DNA of 64,000 nt from Planctomycetota bacterium (GCA_002683825.1 NYUD01000016.1:1-64000), one strand, 5' to 3'; positions 24,974 through 33,870 are shown, counted from the stretch's first letter. Translations and numbers: made by a program. The notes: generated by a model from the sequence alone, not told the origin.

Positions 24974-27900
24974 TCGGTTCGCGCTTTTTACCGCTGGTGG
25001 TGCTGCTTGTCCTGGGGGGGGTCGTGCTGCTGGCGCGGCTCTACCAGGTGCAAGTCACCGACAACGAGATATGGACCCTGGAAGCGGCGCGTCTCGTTCA
25101 CGCCGGACGGGAGGTGCCCTACCGACGCGGAACGATCTACGACCGCAACAAAAGGACTCTGGCGCGCGATGTCGATGGGTTCGGGCTCGAACTCGTGTAT
25201 CGCACCTTTCGACAGGAGCATCCACTGGGGCAGGTTGCGCACGCACTTTCCCTGATCGAAGGGCGAGCTGTCTCGCTCGAGGAGGTGCACCTGGACCTGG
25301 AACGCAGTTGCGAGGCGCTCGTGCGCTTGACACCGGCCGACTGGGAGGCTTTCTCCCGTGGCGAGCGCTTCTATTTCGGCGGAAGGGTCGTGTCGGCCAC
25401 CGCCGATCCGGGGGGCGAACTGCGGGACCACCGGGGGCGCGATCTGTCCTTCTATCTGCGCAACCTCTTCGAGTTCAAGAAAAGCGATTGGAAGCGGCTC
25501 TTCGAGAAGGCAGCCGGAGGTCGCATGGACGTGTCGTTGCTGGACCTGGTCGCCGATCTAAAGGGTCGAACCGGTGCGGAGCAAGAAGAGTTCATGTTCA
25601 AACGGCTGACGCGCTCCCTGAGCCAGCTGGAAAGGCTGGCGCGTATGCTCGAATGGCCGCAAGACACGGAGGATCCCGCGATCCCCATCGATCCGCTGGA
25701 TCGCATCGTCTTCGAGTTGGAACGGGTCCGGCGTCAGGTCGAAGACGCTACAGCTTCCAGGTTGTTCAAGGAGGCCACGGGCTTTTCACCGGGGCGTATC
25801 GATGCGGAGGTTCTGACCTATTTCTTCGACGTTTCGTGGATCGCTCGCCGCATCGGGTGGGACGGGCGACGAACGGAGGATTGGGCGCACACGGCGCGTC
25901 TGCACTGGCTTCGCAGCTGGCGGGATGGCTACGCTCTGCCGCGGTTGGTCTGGAGCCTCGCGCTGGATCCGGTCCGGCCCCACGGTGAGGAGGCGTTGCT
26001 CGACCTTCTCGCCGTACTCTTCGGTACCTCGCAACGCTTTGTGCGCGCACTGGACGGCGACGTCGATCCGTGGCGCGAGCTGGAGCGCCTGACCATCTTC
26101 GAGGATCTCGACCGCGTTCTTGCCACACACATGCCGCAAGAGTCGCGCGACATCGCCCGGCGTGTCCTGCCGATCCAGCTCTCGGAGCTGCGTGGTCTTC
26201 CCTACGCCACGAAGGGGCTGATTGCAAAGACACTCGGCGGTCCGGACGCGCGCGTGCTGGCGCCCCAGGTGGCCTCGACGCTGGAGGCGAACCTGACGCC
26301 GCAAAGGCTCTACATCCGGCACGTCAACGCGCTCTTCGAGTTGGCGCGAACGGTGGTCGATGACTGGGAGGAGGGCTTTCAGGCGGGCCTGGTGGCGAGT
26401 CTCAACGCCGCCCTGGCGGTCGCGTCGCCCGCAAAGCTCTCCGATTCAGGCGAACTGCTTTTCGCTCAGGAGAACATCCGGCGCGCACTGCAGGGCGCGG
26501 ACTTCTTTCTGAAGGACTTCGGCATGCGTCCGCGCCGCCTGGTGCCGAGCGACCCTACCTACGATGTGGTCTATCTCCTGACCCACTACGAAGAGGAGTT
26601 TCCGGGCTTTCGCGTGCGCGAGGAGTGTCGCCGCATCCACGTCGATTTTGAGGAGGACGACAGGCGACCCGCGGATCGGATTCTGGGGGGCGTTTCATCG
26701 ATTTCGTTGCAGGCCTTTCTACGTCAGCGCGACGAGGCCCAGGAGCTGCGCGCGCTCAAACGCCGGCCGGAGCGCACCGCCGAGCAGGAGGGAGAGTTGT
26801 GGCGCCTGATCGGCGAGGTCTACCTTCACGACGAGATCGAGGGAGTGTCGGGGATCGAGGCCTTCTTCAATCGCGAGCTGGCCGGCCGCAACGGCTACGT
26901 CGAGTCGCGCGGTCTGGAGACTGTATTCGGCAAGGGGCGCGATCGAGTGTCGGTGCGCGAAGCGGAGGATGGACGGGACGTGGTGCTGACGCTCGACGTC
27001 GATCTGCAGCAAGCCGCGCAACGAACTCTGCGCAACCCGGCGCCGGTTCAAGCGGATCCAAAGTACGACTGGGAGTGGCATGCCGAGCCGGTGGGAGCCA
27101 TCACCTTCGTGTCGGTCGAGGGTGAAATTCTGGCCGCCGCCTCCGAACCGGACGAAGGCTCGCTCCTGGGGGAGAACTCCAGCGGGCAGCGGTTGCAGAT
27201 GACCGACCGCACATTTCGCAAGCCGACCTTTCAGCCGCCGGGCTCCGTCTTCAAGCCCTTCGTCGCCGCCTACGCGCTCGAGCGGGGCCTGGACCCGACG
27301 AGGACGGTGAACTGCACTCCCCTGGAGGACGGCCGCGCCGGCTACGTCGATCTGCACTGCTGGAACGAACAAGGGCACGGCGAGGTCGACCTGCACGCGG
27401 CCCTCGTGGGTTCGTGCAACTCGTACTTCGCATGGCTCGGCGAGACCTTCTCCGACGCGGACTTTCACGAGATGGGCAAGCTCTTCGGATTCGGGCAACC
27501 GACCGGGGTCGGGGATCCCCTGCCCTGGGATCGGGAAGAGACGCGGCGTACACGACTGGAGGATGCCGCCGGGTTCGCCAGGGACGCTGAGCGCTTCGTC
27601 CGTCTGCGCCCGGCGTTGCGTCGCATGGGGGGCAACGGTCTCGGCGTGATCGAGGCGACGCCGATGCAAATCACCCGTGCCATCCTCGGATTGGCGTGCG
27701 GAGAGCTTCCGCCTCTGCGCCTGGCCCGCGAGGTGGGTGGGGTCGAGGTTGCGCCCGGGACGAGCCAGCCCTTCGCGGTGGGCGAGGACGTCTTGCAGCG
27801 CATCCGCAAGGCCTTGCGCGGGGTTGTCTGCGAGGTCGGCGGGACGGCGCGTTCGGCCCTGGGCCCCGGGGTATTGGGCCTCGACATATGCGCCAAGACC

Positions 27901-28146
27901 GGGAGCGCGGACTACACCTCACCGAAGGGCGAGGGTGGGTCGCGCGTCGTTCGCAAGCACACCTGGGTGGCGGGCTGGGTGCCGGCGGAGAACCCGGTCG
28001 CGGTTTTCTGTCTCTTCGAACACGACACGCGCGCAACCTCTTCCCACGGGGTGGTCTATCTGGCGCAGCAGTTTCTGCGGCAGCCGGAAGTTCTGAATTG
28101 GTTGGCCGGGCGGGGTGTCGACGTTTCCAGGGTGGAGGCACGATGA
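24970..28146 (+). CDS. mrdA: Penicillin-binding protein 2 (elongasome transpeptidase), unusually large
   Basis: PBP2 cross-links peptidoglycan during side-wall elongation with RodA. It has an N-terminal membrane anchor (residues 6-22), then YRRGTIYDRNKRTLARDVDG of the pedestal region. The family segment GIEAFFNRELAGRNG begins near residue 628. The transpeptidase domain has S759-VFK (nucleophile), S815-CN and K976-TGS, all three penicillin-binding motifs intact. E. coli PBP2 has about 630 residues and places the equivalent of residue 628 near 220; this protein has 1058, so roughly 400 residues are inserted in the pedestal region. The insert is mostly hydrophilic and helical, with no domain I recognise. 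Start ATG 24970 overlaps the mreD stop (ATGA). Confidence 0.93.
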   Translation: MIGSRFLPLVVLLVLGGVVLLARLYQVQVTDNEIWTLEAARLVHAGREVPYRRGTIYDRNKRTLARDVDGFGLELVYRTFRQEHPLGQVAHALSLIEGRAVSLEEVHLDLERSCEALVRLTPADWEAFSRGERFYFGGRVVSATADPGGELRDHRGRDLSFYLRNLFEFKKSDWKRLFEKAAGGRMDVSLLDLVADLKGRTGAEQEEFMFKRLTRSLSQLERLARMLEWPQDTEDPAIPIDPLDRIVFELERVRRQVEDATASRLFKEATGFSPGRIDAEVLTYFFDVSWIARRIGWDGRRTEDWAHTARLHWLRSWRDGYALPRLVWSLALDPVRPHGEEALLDLLAVLFGTSQRFVRALDGDVDPWRELERLTIFEDLDRVLATHMPQESRDIARRVLPIQLSELRGLPYATKGLIAKTLGGPDARVLAPQVASTLEANLTPQRLYIRHVNALFELARTVVDDWEEGFQAGLVASLNAALAVASPAKLSDSGELLFAQENIRRALQGADFFLKDFGMRPRRLVPSDPTYDVVYLLTHYEEEFPGFRVREECRRIHVDFEEDDRRPADRILGGVSSISLQAFLRQRDEAQELRALKRRPERTAEQEGELWRLIGEVYLHDEIEGVSGIEAFFNRELAGRNGYVESRGLETVFGKGRDRVSVREAEDGRDVVLTLDVDLQQAAQRTLRNPAPVQADPKYDWEWHAEPVGAITFVSVEGEILAAASEPDEGSLLGENSSGQRLQMTDRTFRKPTFQPPGSVFKPFVAAYALERGLDPTRTVNCTPLEDGRAGYVDLHCWNEQGHGEVDLHAALVGSCNSYFAWLGETFSDADFHEMGKLFGFGQPTGVGDPLPWDREETRRTRLEDAAGFARDAERFVRLRPALRRMGGNGLGVIEATPMQITRAILGLACGELPPLRLAREVGGVEVAPGTSQPFAVGEDVLQRIRKALRGVVCEVGGTARSALGPGVLGLDICAKTGSADYTSPKGEGGSRVVRKHTWVAGWVPAENPVAVFCLFEHDTRATSSHGVVYLAQQFLRQPEVLNWLAGRGVDVSRVEAR

Positions 28147-29348
28147 GCTTCTCGGTCTGGAGCTGGAAGGGCCAGCGCCCCGCGAGCGGTTGGAGAGCGG
28201 TCTTCGACGGCCAGGCACGCTGGTCCACGCTGGACTGGCCCGTCCTTGTGCTGGCGATCGCCATGGTCTTCGTCGGGGTTGTCTTCGTCGAGGAGATGGC
28301 CGGTAGTGAGGAGCGCTACGGTCGGGACAGGATCCAGCTGGCCGGCCACGTCAAGAAGCTCGTGGTGGCCTTCCCATGCCTCGTCGTCGGGCTCTTCATC
28401 CGGCCCCGTTTCCTGCGCCAGAACACGTGGCTGCTCTACGGGGCTGCGATCGTGCTCCTGGTGCTGGTGGCTTTCATCGGCGAGGAGCGCAACCATGCCC
28501 GCCGCTGGATACCCATGCCCCTCGGGTTCGACATCCAGCCCTCGGAGCTCGTGAAGATCGCTCTGATCCTGGCCCTCGCCCGAGCTCTTTATCGCAACCG
28601 CTTGTCGCGCAAGAGGGACTGGGGGATTCCCGCGCTACTGGCGCTCTTGCCGATGGTTCTGGTGGCTGCGCAGCCCGACCTCGGGACCGCCCTCACGATC
28701 GTACCGGTCACCCTCGGGCTTTTCTGGGTTGCAGGAGCCAGGGCGCGCGTCCTGGGGGGCCTGATCGGGCTCGGGGTCCTGCTCGCAGGTATGGCCTGGC
28801 AGTTCGAGTGGGTCCAGGGCTACCAGAAGAAGCGTATCGACACGTGGGTGGCTTCGTTCGACGACCAGACTCTCATCGCCGAGAGGAACGGCCCGGCCTT
28901 TCACACCTATCACGCCCATCTCGTGGTCGGAAACGGGGGCGTGTTCGGTACCGGCCTGGGACAGGGGGTCGCCAACGCGACGGCTCACCTGCCGGAACGA
29001 GCGAGCGACTCGATCTTCTGCGTGATCGCCGAGGAGGGGGGGTTTGTCGGCGCGGCTTTTCTCGTCTTCTTCTATCTCCTCTTTTCGGGGCTCCTGTTCG
29101 TTGCGGCCGGTAGGACCCGGGAGCGCTACTCGCGCATGGTCGTGGCCGGTGTGGGGCTCTATTTTTCCTCCCACTTCCTCATCAACGTCGGTGTGAACCT
29201 GGGCTTGCTGCCCATGACGGGGCTCACCCTGCCGCTGATCTCGACCGGGGGCTCATCGTTTCTGGCGAGTTTCCTTGCGCTGGGCCTGGCCCTGGGGCTC
29301 TCGGCGCGCCAGGAGCCGACCCTCGACATGGACGCGTTCCGCTCCTGA
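28143..29348 (+). CDS. rodA: RodA, SEDS-family peptidoglycan glycosyltransferase
   Basis: RodA polymerises lipid II into glycan strands during elongation. The 401-residue protein has about ten membrane helices and typical SEDS segments: RRWIPMPLGFDIQPSELVKI, AAQPDLGTALTI, the conserved Asp of that motif, and GLLPMTGLTLPLISTGGSS near the C-terminus. Start at ATG 28143 overlaps the mrdA stop (ATGA). It closes the mreC-mreD-mrdA-rodA operon. An N-terminal stretch (SFSVWSWKGQRPASG) before the first helix is longer than usual. Confidence 0.95.
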   Translation: MSFSVWSWKGQRPASGWRAVFDGQARWSTLDWPVLVLAIAMVFVGVVFVEEMAGSEERYGRDRIQLAGHVKKLVVAFPCLVVGLFIRPRFLRQNTWLLYGAAIVLLVLVAFIGEERNHARRWIPMPLGFDIQPSELVKIALILALARALYRNRLSRKRDWGIPALLALLPMVLVAAQPDLGTALTIVPVTLGLFWVAGARARVLGGLIGLGVLLAGMAWQFEWVQGYQKKRIDTWVASFDDQTLIAERNGPAFHTYHAHLVVGNGGVFGTGLGQGVANATAHLPERASDSIFCVIAEEGGFVGAAFLVFFYLLFSGLLFVAAGRTRERYSRMVVAGVGLYFSSHFLINVGVNLGLLPMTGLTLPLISTGGSSFLASFLALGLALGLSARQEPTLDMDAFRS

Positions 29349-29349
29349 T

Positions 29350-29372
29350 GGAGGGCAAGTCCCTCCTAATTG
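29350..29372 (+). terminator. Hairpin after rodA, possible terminator
   Basis: A perfect 6-base stem (GGAGGG 29350-29355, CCCTCC 29361-29366) with a 5-base loop lies directly after the rodA stop and before the microcompartment locus. It is followed by taattg and not by a T-run, so termination efficiency is uncertain. Confidence 0.45.
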
Positions 29373-29403
29373 CCCCACACCTTCCCCTTGACGGGAAGCA
29401 ACG

Positions 29404-29432
29404 TTGGGCCCGTTCGAATGGAACGCTACACT
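29404..29432 (+). promoter_or_regulatory. Weak sigma70-like promoter candidate for the microcompartment locus
   Basis: ttgggc (29404-29409), 17 bases, then tacact (29427-29432), about 40 bases before the first shell gene. Only half of the consensus positions match, and the organism's promoter consensus is unknown. A second -35-like ttgacg at 29388 has no well-spaced partner. Confidence 0.25.
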
Positions 29433-29472
29433 CCGCGCCCTTTTCCGTGTTCACACGACAGGAGAATCCGCG

Positions 29473-29778
29473 GTGAAGAAACAAGCTCTGGGAATGATCG
29501 AAACGCGTGGGCTGGTCGGATCCATCGAGGCCGCTGACGCGATGGTCAAGGCCGCCAAGGTCGACCTCTTCGGCAAGGAAAAGGCAACCGCAGGTTTGGT
29601 GACGATGTATGTGTGCGGCGAGGTCGGCGCGGTCAAGGCCGCGACCGACGCCGGTGCTGCGGCAGCGCGCCGGGTCGGCGAACTGGTCAGCGTGCACGTG
29701 ATCCCGCGGCCCCACGATCAGGTCGTCGAACGCGTCCTGCCGCCCATGCTTGCTCCTGGAAAAGTGAAAGATGGCTAG
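29473..29778 (+). CDS. Microcompartment shell hexamer protein, BMC-H (first copy)
   Basis: A 101-residue single BMC domain protein of the PduA/CsoS1/CcmK type that tiles the facets of bacterial microcompartment shells. The family pattern is clear: [53 protein letters not shown], and HVIPRP near the end. The GTG start at 29473 is set by an AGGAG eight bases upstream; earlier in-frame codons do not fit the family. A C-terminal tail of about 18 residues (ending APGKVKDG) follows HVIPRP. It opens a nine-gene same-strand locus and is followed after 24 bases by the aldehyde dehydrogenase gene. Confidence 0.97.
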   Translation: MKKQALGMIETRGLVGSIEAADAMVKAAKVDLFGKEKATAGLVTMYVCGEVGAVKAATDAGAAAARRVGELVSVHVIPRPHDQVVERVLPPMLAPGKVKDG

Positions 29779-29802
29779 CGTTCCGTCCAAGGGGTCATTC
29801 CG

Positions 29803-31638
29803 TTGAAGGGTCTCGATGCGGACCTGCGTTCTCTCCAGGAGGTACGCGATCTCGTCCAGCGTGCGTATGCCGCGCACGGGGAGGTCGCGCGCTATTCCCA
29901 GGAGAAGGTCGATCGCCTCTGCGCGGCCATGGCCGCTGCCGCGGCGGCGGCGGCCTACGATCTGGCCAAGCTCGCGGTCGAGGAGACGGGCATCGGTCGG
30001 GTCCATCACAAGATCCTGAAGAACATCTTCGCCGCGGAAGGCACCTGGGAGTCGATCCGGGACGAGAAGACGTGTGGGGTCGTCTCCCGCGATACGCGCA
30101 CCGGCGTGATCGAGATCGCCACCCCGGTCGGTGTGGTGGCCGGGATCGTGCCCACCACGAATCCGACCTCGACCGCCATCTTCAAGGCGATCATCGCGGT
30201 GAAGGGACGCAACGCCGTTGTATTGAGTCCGCACCCGCGCTCCCGACGCTGTATCGGGGAAACCGTCGAGGTCCTGCGTCGAGCGATCGAGCGAGCCGGC
30301 GGGCCGCCGGATCTCGTCTGTTGCCTGCGCGAGCCGACGGTCGAGGCGACCGGTGCTCTGATGAAGAGCAAACGCGTGGCGCTGATCCTCGCCACGGGGG
30401 GGGCGGGGCTTGTGCGTGCAGCGTACAGCTCGGGCAAGCCGGCCTTCGGCGTCGGGCCCGGCAACGTGCCGGTCTACGTCGACCGCTCGGCCAGGATCGA
30501 GGACGCCGCTCGCTGGATCGTTTCGAGTCAGAGCTTCGACAACGCCACCTTTTGCTGTTCGGAGCAGGCCCTGGTCCTGGATCGACCGATCGCAGAGAGG
30601 CTGCTCGGGGCCCTGCAGAAGCGTGGCGCTCACCTCTGCGATGAGAAGGAAGTGCGGAAGTTGGCATCCCTCTGCAATGTAGGTGGCCACATGTCCCCCG
30701 ACATCGTGGGGAAGGACCCCTGGCGCGTGGCGGAGCTGGCCGGCTTTCGCGTGCCGCGCGAAACGTCCCTCTTGCTGGCCCACCAGGAGGGCGTCGGCCC
30801 GGAATACCCGCTCTCGATCGAGATCCTCTGCCCGCTGCTTTCCGTCCATGAGGTCGAGGGCTGGGAAGAGGGCTGCGAGACCTCGATGGCGCTGCTCGAG
30901 TACGGTGGACTGGGACACACCCTGGGGGTCTGGGCCAAGGATGAGGCGGTGCTCGAGGCCTTTTTCCTCGAGAAGCCTGCGAGCAGGATCGTCGTCAACG
31001 GGCCCACGTCCCAGGGCGCGGTCGGCTACAGCACGAACCTGGTGGCTTCGCTCAGTCTCGGGTGCGGACCGCAGGCCGGAAACATCACCTCCGACAACAT
31101 CAGCGTGCGGCACCTCCTGAACATCAAGCGCGCCGCCTTCCCGAGCGAGCACTTCGAAGACATCGATCGACAAGACCACGCCCGCGCCGCAGCCTGGAGC
31201 GGCGATCCGGCTCCCCGGGGCAGCGGGCTTCCGGGCGATCCGGCGGGAGGCGCGCGACCTGCTCCGGTCGATGAACCGAAGGCGACGCGCGCATCCGGGC
31301 GTGAGAGTCATGAACCCGTCAGCAACTGGCGTGGCAACGCTCCCTCGTCTGCGAAGGAAGCCGACCCGGAGCGTCGGTCCAGGCGGCCGCAGAGGAGCTC
31401 TGCTCCGCGTTTCACCGTAGCGTCCGAGCCGGCGCCGCGTCCGTCCGCGAAAGAGGCCTCCGCTCCATCACCGGTTGGCAAACCCGTAGCCCAAAGCATC
31501 CCCGATGCCTATCCCGGCCCGGCCCTCGCACCGGACGAGATCGAAGGCATCCTGGCCCACGCGGGTTCCGGTTGTCCCCTGGGACCGTGCCACGGTTGTC
31601 CGCACTCCGATGTGCTGACCGGAGCCTGTCAGGTCTAA
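29803..31638 (+). CDS. Microcompartment CoA-acylating aldehyde dehydrogenase (PduP/EutE type) with Cys-rich C-terminal tail
   Basis: Predicted to oxidise an aldehyde to acyl-CoA with NAD+ inside the shell. Residues 1-450 are the catalytic part: N-terminal [15 protein letters not shown] as in PduP/Eut[37 protein letters not shown], and catalytic Cys251 in [11 protein letters not shown], which matches the ICASEQ of AdhE-type acylating enzymes. A second Cys stands next to it. A long Pro/Arg/Ser-rich linker (about 460-560) leads to a short helix-like segment ([14 protein letters not shown]) and a tail with Cys in [11 protein letters not shown] and GAC. The linker-plus-helix arrangement is typical of encapsulation peptides; the Cys cluster could bind metal. 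TTG start at 29803 after AAGGGG. 611 residues against about 470 for the core family. Confidence 0.93.
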   Translation: MKGLDADLRSLQEVRDLVQRAYAAHGEVARYSQEKVDRLCAAMAAAAAAAAYDLAKLAVEETGIGRVHHKILKNIFAAEGTWESIRDEKTCGVVSRDTRTGVIEIATPVGVVAGIVPTTNPTSTAIFKAIIAVKGRNAVVLSPHPRSRRCIGETVEVLRRAIERAGGPPDLVCCLREPTVEATGALMKSKRVALILATGGAGLVRAAYSSGKPAFGVGPGNVPVYVDRSARIEDAARWIVSSQSFDNATFCCSEQALVLDRPIAERLLGALQKRGAHLCDEKEVRKLASLCNVGGHMSPDIVGKDPWRVAELAGFRVPRETSLLLAHQEGVGPEYPLSIEILCPLLSVHEVEGWEEGCETSMALLEYGGLGHTLGVWAKDEAVLEAFFLEKPASRIVVNGPTSQGAVGYSTNLVASLSLGCGPQAGNITSDNISVRHLLNIKRAAFPSEHFEDIDRQDHARAAAWSGDPAPRGSGLPGDPAGGARPAPVDEPKATRASGRESHEPVSNWRGNAPSSAKEADPERRSRRPQRSSAPRFTVASEPAPRPSAKEASAPSPVGKPVAQSIPDAYPGPALAPDEIEGILAHAGSGCPLGPCHGCPHSDVLTGACQV

Positions 31639-31690
31639 CGCTCCCATCCATCCACACACCACGACACATAATCTTAGGGAAGAAAAACGC

Positions 31691-31987
31691 ATGGCCGAGA
31701 TCGAAGAGAACCTGATCGCCCTGGGGCTGATCGAAACGAAAGGCATGGTCGGAGCCGTCGAGGCGGCCGATGCGATGTGCAAGGCGGCCAAGGTCACCTT
31801 GCTCGGGAAGGAAATATCCGGCGGGGGTCTCGTCACCGTCATGGTCCGGGGTGAAGTCGGCGCCGTGAAAGCCGCGACCGATGCCGGAGCCGTCGCCGCC
31901 CGACGCGTGGGCGAGCTCCTGTCGGTCCATGTCATTCCGCGCCCGGCCGTCGATATCGAGGACTTTCTGCCGGACGTGCCCTCCTAG
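31691..31987 (+). CDS. Microcompartment shell hexamer protein, BMC-H (second copy)
   Basis: A 98-residue single BMC domain: [60 protein letters not shown] in sequence, and HVIPRP. It resembles the first copy at 29473 but has a shorter, acidic C-terminus ([12 protein letters not shown]) and an N-terminal MAEIEENL. The two copies probably arose by duplication around the aldehyde dehydrogenase and may form mixed facets or pores of different specificity. Pore residues would be near the GGGL/ATAGL segment. The start follows a good AGGGAAG ribosome binding site. Confidence 0.97.
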   Translation: MAEIEENLIALGLIETKGMVGAVEAADAMCKAAKVTLLGKEISGGGLVTVMVRGEVGAVKAATDAGAVAARRVGELLSVHVIPRPAVDIEDFLPDVPS

Positions 31988-32011
31988 GATCCACTCGCCC
32001 GAGCATTCTTC

Positions 32012-32656
32012 GTGCCCACGACCCAAGCGCTTCAACTGCGTGGCTCACTCGTCATCGACGCCATGCAGCCGCAGTTTGCCGCCACGATTGCGGCGAACTC
32101 CGACGGTTTCTTTCCCGTTTCGGGAGAGAGTGCCTTCTGGCTCGAGGTCCAGCCGGGGATCGTCGTGAATCGATTGATGGACGTCGCCTTGAAGAGTTGC
32201 GACGTCAAGCCGGGCGCCTTGATCACCGAACGCTCCTATGGGACGCTCGAGGTTCACGGTTCCGATCAGGGCCAGGTGCGCGAAGCGGGACGACGGATGC
32301 TGGCCGCCGGCGGGGTGTCGGAAGAGGACGCGTTGCGGCCCCATTTGTTGACCGATGAGGTGATTCGAAAAATCGACGATCACCAGGCCACGATGATCAA
32401 CCGCAACCGTGCGGGCATGTTGGTGTTGGGCGGAGAATCGCTTTACACGCTGGAGGTCAATCCTGCGGTCTGGGCACTCTTGGCCGCGAACGAGGCCGAG
32501 AAACACGCGCCCATTCGCATCGTGGGTCTGGGCAACAACGGAGCCGTCGGTCGCCTGCGTCTGGCCGGTGAAGACGCTGCGATCGACGCCGCGGTGAAGG
32601 CGGTGCACACCGCCCTCTCCGGCGTCAAGGGCCGAGCCAACCTGGGGATTGACTGA
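32012..32656 (+). CDS. Microcompartment shell trimer, CcmP-like double-stacking BMC-T
   Basis: A 214-residue tandem BMC-domain protein. It matches the pattern of cyanobacterial CcmP as I remember it: LQLRGSLVIDAMQPQFAA, GESAFWLEVQPGIVVNRLMD, ALKSCDVKPG, ERSYGTLEVH, VIRKIDDHQATMINRNRAG, LEVNPAVWALLAANEAEKHA. Such proteins form pseudohexameric trimers that stack in pairs with gated central pores, thought to admit larger metabolites. At first sight the position suggests a PduL phosphotransacylase, but no PduL motifs are present. The GTG start at 32012 lacks a clear ribosome binding site; it is kept because the N-terminal residues fit CcmP. The stop overlaps the next start (TGATG). Confidence 0.9.
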   Translation: MPTTQALQLRGSLVIDAMQPQFAATIAANSDGFFPVSGESAFWLEVQPGIVVNRLMDVALKSCDVKPGALITERSYGTLEVHGSDQGQVREAGRRMLAAGGVSEEDALRPHLLTDEVIRKIDDHQATMINRNRAGMLVLGGESLYTLEVNPAVWALLAANEAEKHAPIRIVGLGNNGAVGRLRLAGEDAAIDAAVKAVHTALSGVKGRANLGID

Positions 32657-32964
32657 TGTTCCTCGGACGCGTCATCGGTGAGGTCTGGGCGACGAAGAAA
32701 GTTCAAGATCTTGAGGGCAAGCGGTTGCTCGTCGTCGAAGCGCTGGACGAAACGAGAGACCCCGCGGCAGCGAAGGTCACGCCGGTGGTGGCGGCGGACC
32801 CCCTGGGTGCGGACGTGGGAGAGCGGGTGGTCGTCGCCTTTGGAAAGGCGGCGCGGGTCGCCTGTGGGGGCGATGGAGATTTTGCATTCGAGGCGGCCGT
32901 GGTCGGTATCGTCGACGGACTCGAAGTTCCGGGGGCTCCCGAGACATGGGAGGCGGAGGTCTAG
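32656..32964 (+). CDS. Microcompartment shell vertex protein, BMC-P (EutN/CcmL), first copy
   Basis: A 102-residue EutN/CcmL-type protein. Pentamers of this family cap the vertices of the icosahedral shell. Family features: MFLGRVIGEVWATKKVQDLEGKR at the start, LLVVEALD, AADPLGADVGERVVVAFGKAAR and AAVVGIVDGLEV at the end. It overlaps the preceding BMC-T stop and abuts the second BMC-P gene without a gap. Confidence 0.96.
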   Translation: MFLGRVIGEVWATKKVQDLEGKRLLVVEALDETRDPAAAKVTPVVAADPLGADVGERVVVAFGKAARVACGGDGDFAFEAAVVGIVDGLEVPGAPETWEAEV

Positions 32965-33264
32965 ATGCTGGTTGGAACCGTCATCGGCAGGGTGTGGGCG
33001 ACGCGCAAGGAGGAGACCCTCCGTGGCCTGCGGTTTCTACTCGTGAGGCCGTGGCGTTCTGACGAGGCTGATTCTGCGGAAACCATCGTCGCCGCGGATC
33101 CCATCGGGGCCGACATCGGAGAAAAGGTCCTGATCGTTTTCGGTCGCGCGGCGCGTCACGCCATCGGGCGGGGTCACGACGTGGGCTTTCAGACCGCGGT
33201 GGTCGGCGTGGTCGACGGGTTGGACGTGCCCCTTCAGGGACGTGCGAACAAGGATGAAGAATAG
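32965..33264 (+). CDS. Microcompartment shell vertex protein, BMC-P (EutN/CcmL), second copy
   Basis: A 99-residue EutN/CcmL-type pentamer protein: MLVGTVIGRVWATRKEETLRG, then VAADPIGADIGEKVLIVFGRAAR and AVVGVVDGLDV. It starts on the base after the stop of the first copy. Carrying two or more BMC-P paralogues is common in metabolosome loci; mixed use at vertices has been proposed. Confidence 0.96.
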   Translation: MLVGTVIGRVWATRKEETLRGLRFLLVRPWRSDEADSAETIVAADPIGADIGEKVLIVFGRAARHAIGRGHDVGFQTAVVGVVDGLDVPLQGRANKDEE

Positions 33265-33273
33265 GGACAAGCC

Positions 33274-33870
33274 ATGAATCGCAACGATTTGAATCCGGAG
33301 ATGCGTGAGGATGTCACGGCGGGTCCGTGCATCGGTCTTTTGGAGCTGTGTTCGATCGCGCGCGGCGTCGAGGTGGCCGATGCGATTCTCAAGCGGGCCC
33401 ATGTCGCGCTACTCTGTGCGACACCGGTGCAACCGGGCAAGTACGTGATGCTCTTTTCGGGGAGCGTGCAGGACGTGGGGCTTTCGGTCGAGCACGGTGC
33501 CGAAATCGCCGCCGACGACCTGGTGGGCCGGCTCCACATCCAGCACGTGCATCCCCAGATTGAGACCGGTTTGCGGCGTAGGGGTGGGATCATCAACGGC
33601 GACCTCGACGCGATCGGCATCGTGGAGACCCGTACCGTTGCAGGTTCGATTCTGGCCGCCGACCTGGCCCTCAAGACGGCGACGGTGGATCTTCTCGATC
33701 TCCGCATCGCCAACGGCCTGGGGGGCAAGAGCTTCTTCGCTTTGACGGGGGAGGTCAGCGACGTTCGCTCCGCCGTCGTGGCGGGCGCCGGTTTGGCGGA
33801 AGCCCGGGGCGAGCTCGCGTGCGATACCGTGATTCCAAGACCCCACGCCGAACTGGCCCGTTACCTGTGA
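33274..33870 (+). CDS. Microcompartment shell trimer, single-layer BMC-T
   Basis: A 198-residue protein with two BMC domains in tandem. The first half (AGPCIGLLELCSIARGVEVADAIL in sequence, VMLFSGSVQDVGLSVEHG) and the second (AIGIVETRTVAGSILAADLALKTA in sequence, FALTGEVSDVRSAVVAGAG, VIPRPHAELARYL) each follow the canonical BMC order, as in PduT/PduB-like trimers. It lacks the CcmP signature of the other trimer. Some BMC-T proteins hold a 4Fe-4S cluster at the pore; the only Cys near a pore-like position cannot be judged by eye. The start follows GGGACAAG, and the stop overlaps the ACT gene (TGATG). Confidence 0.93.
   Translation: MNRNDLNPEMREDVTAGPCIGLLELCSIARGVEVADAILKRAHVALLCATPVQPGKYVMLFSGSVQDVGLSVEHGAEIAADDLVGRLHIQHVHPQIETGLRRRGGIINGDLDAIGIVETRTVAGSILAADLALKTATVDLLDLRIANGLGGKSFFALTGEVSDVRSAVVAGAGLAEARGELACDTVIPRPHAELARYL

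Noticed and set aside
32012..32656. First read as a PduL-type phosphotransacylase because of its place in the shell locus
   Set aside because: None of the PduL metal-binding motifs is present, and the sequence follows CcmP from end to end, so it is a shell trimer.
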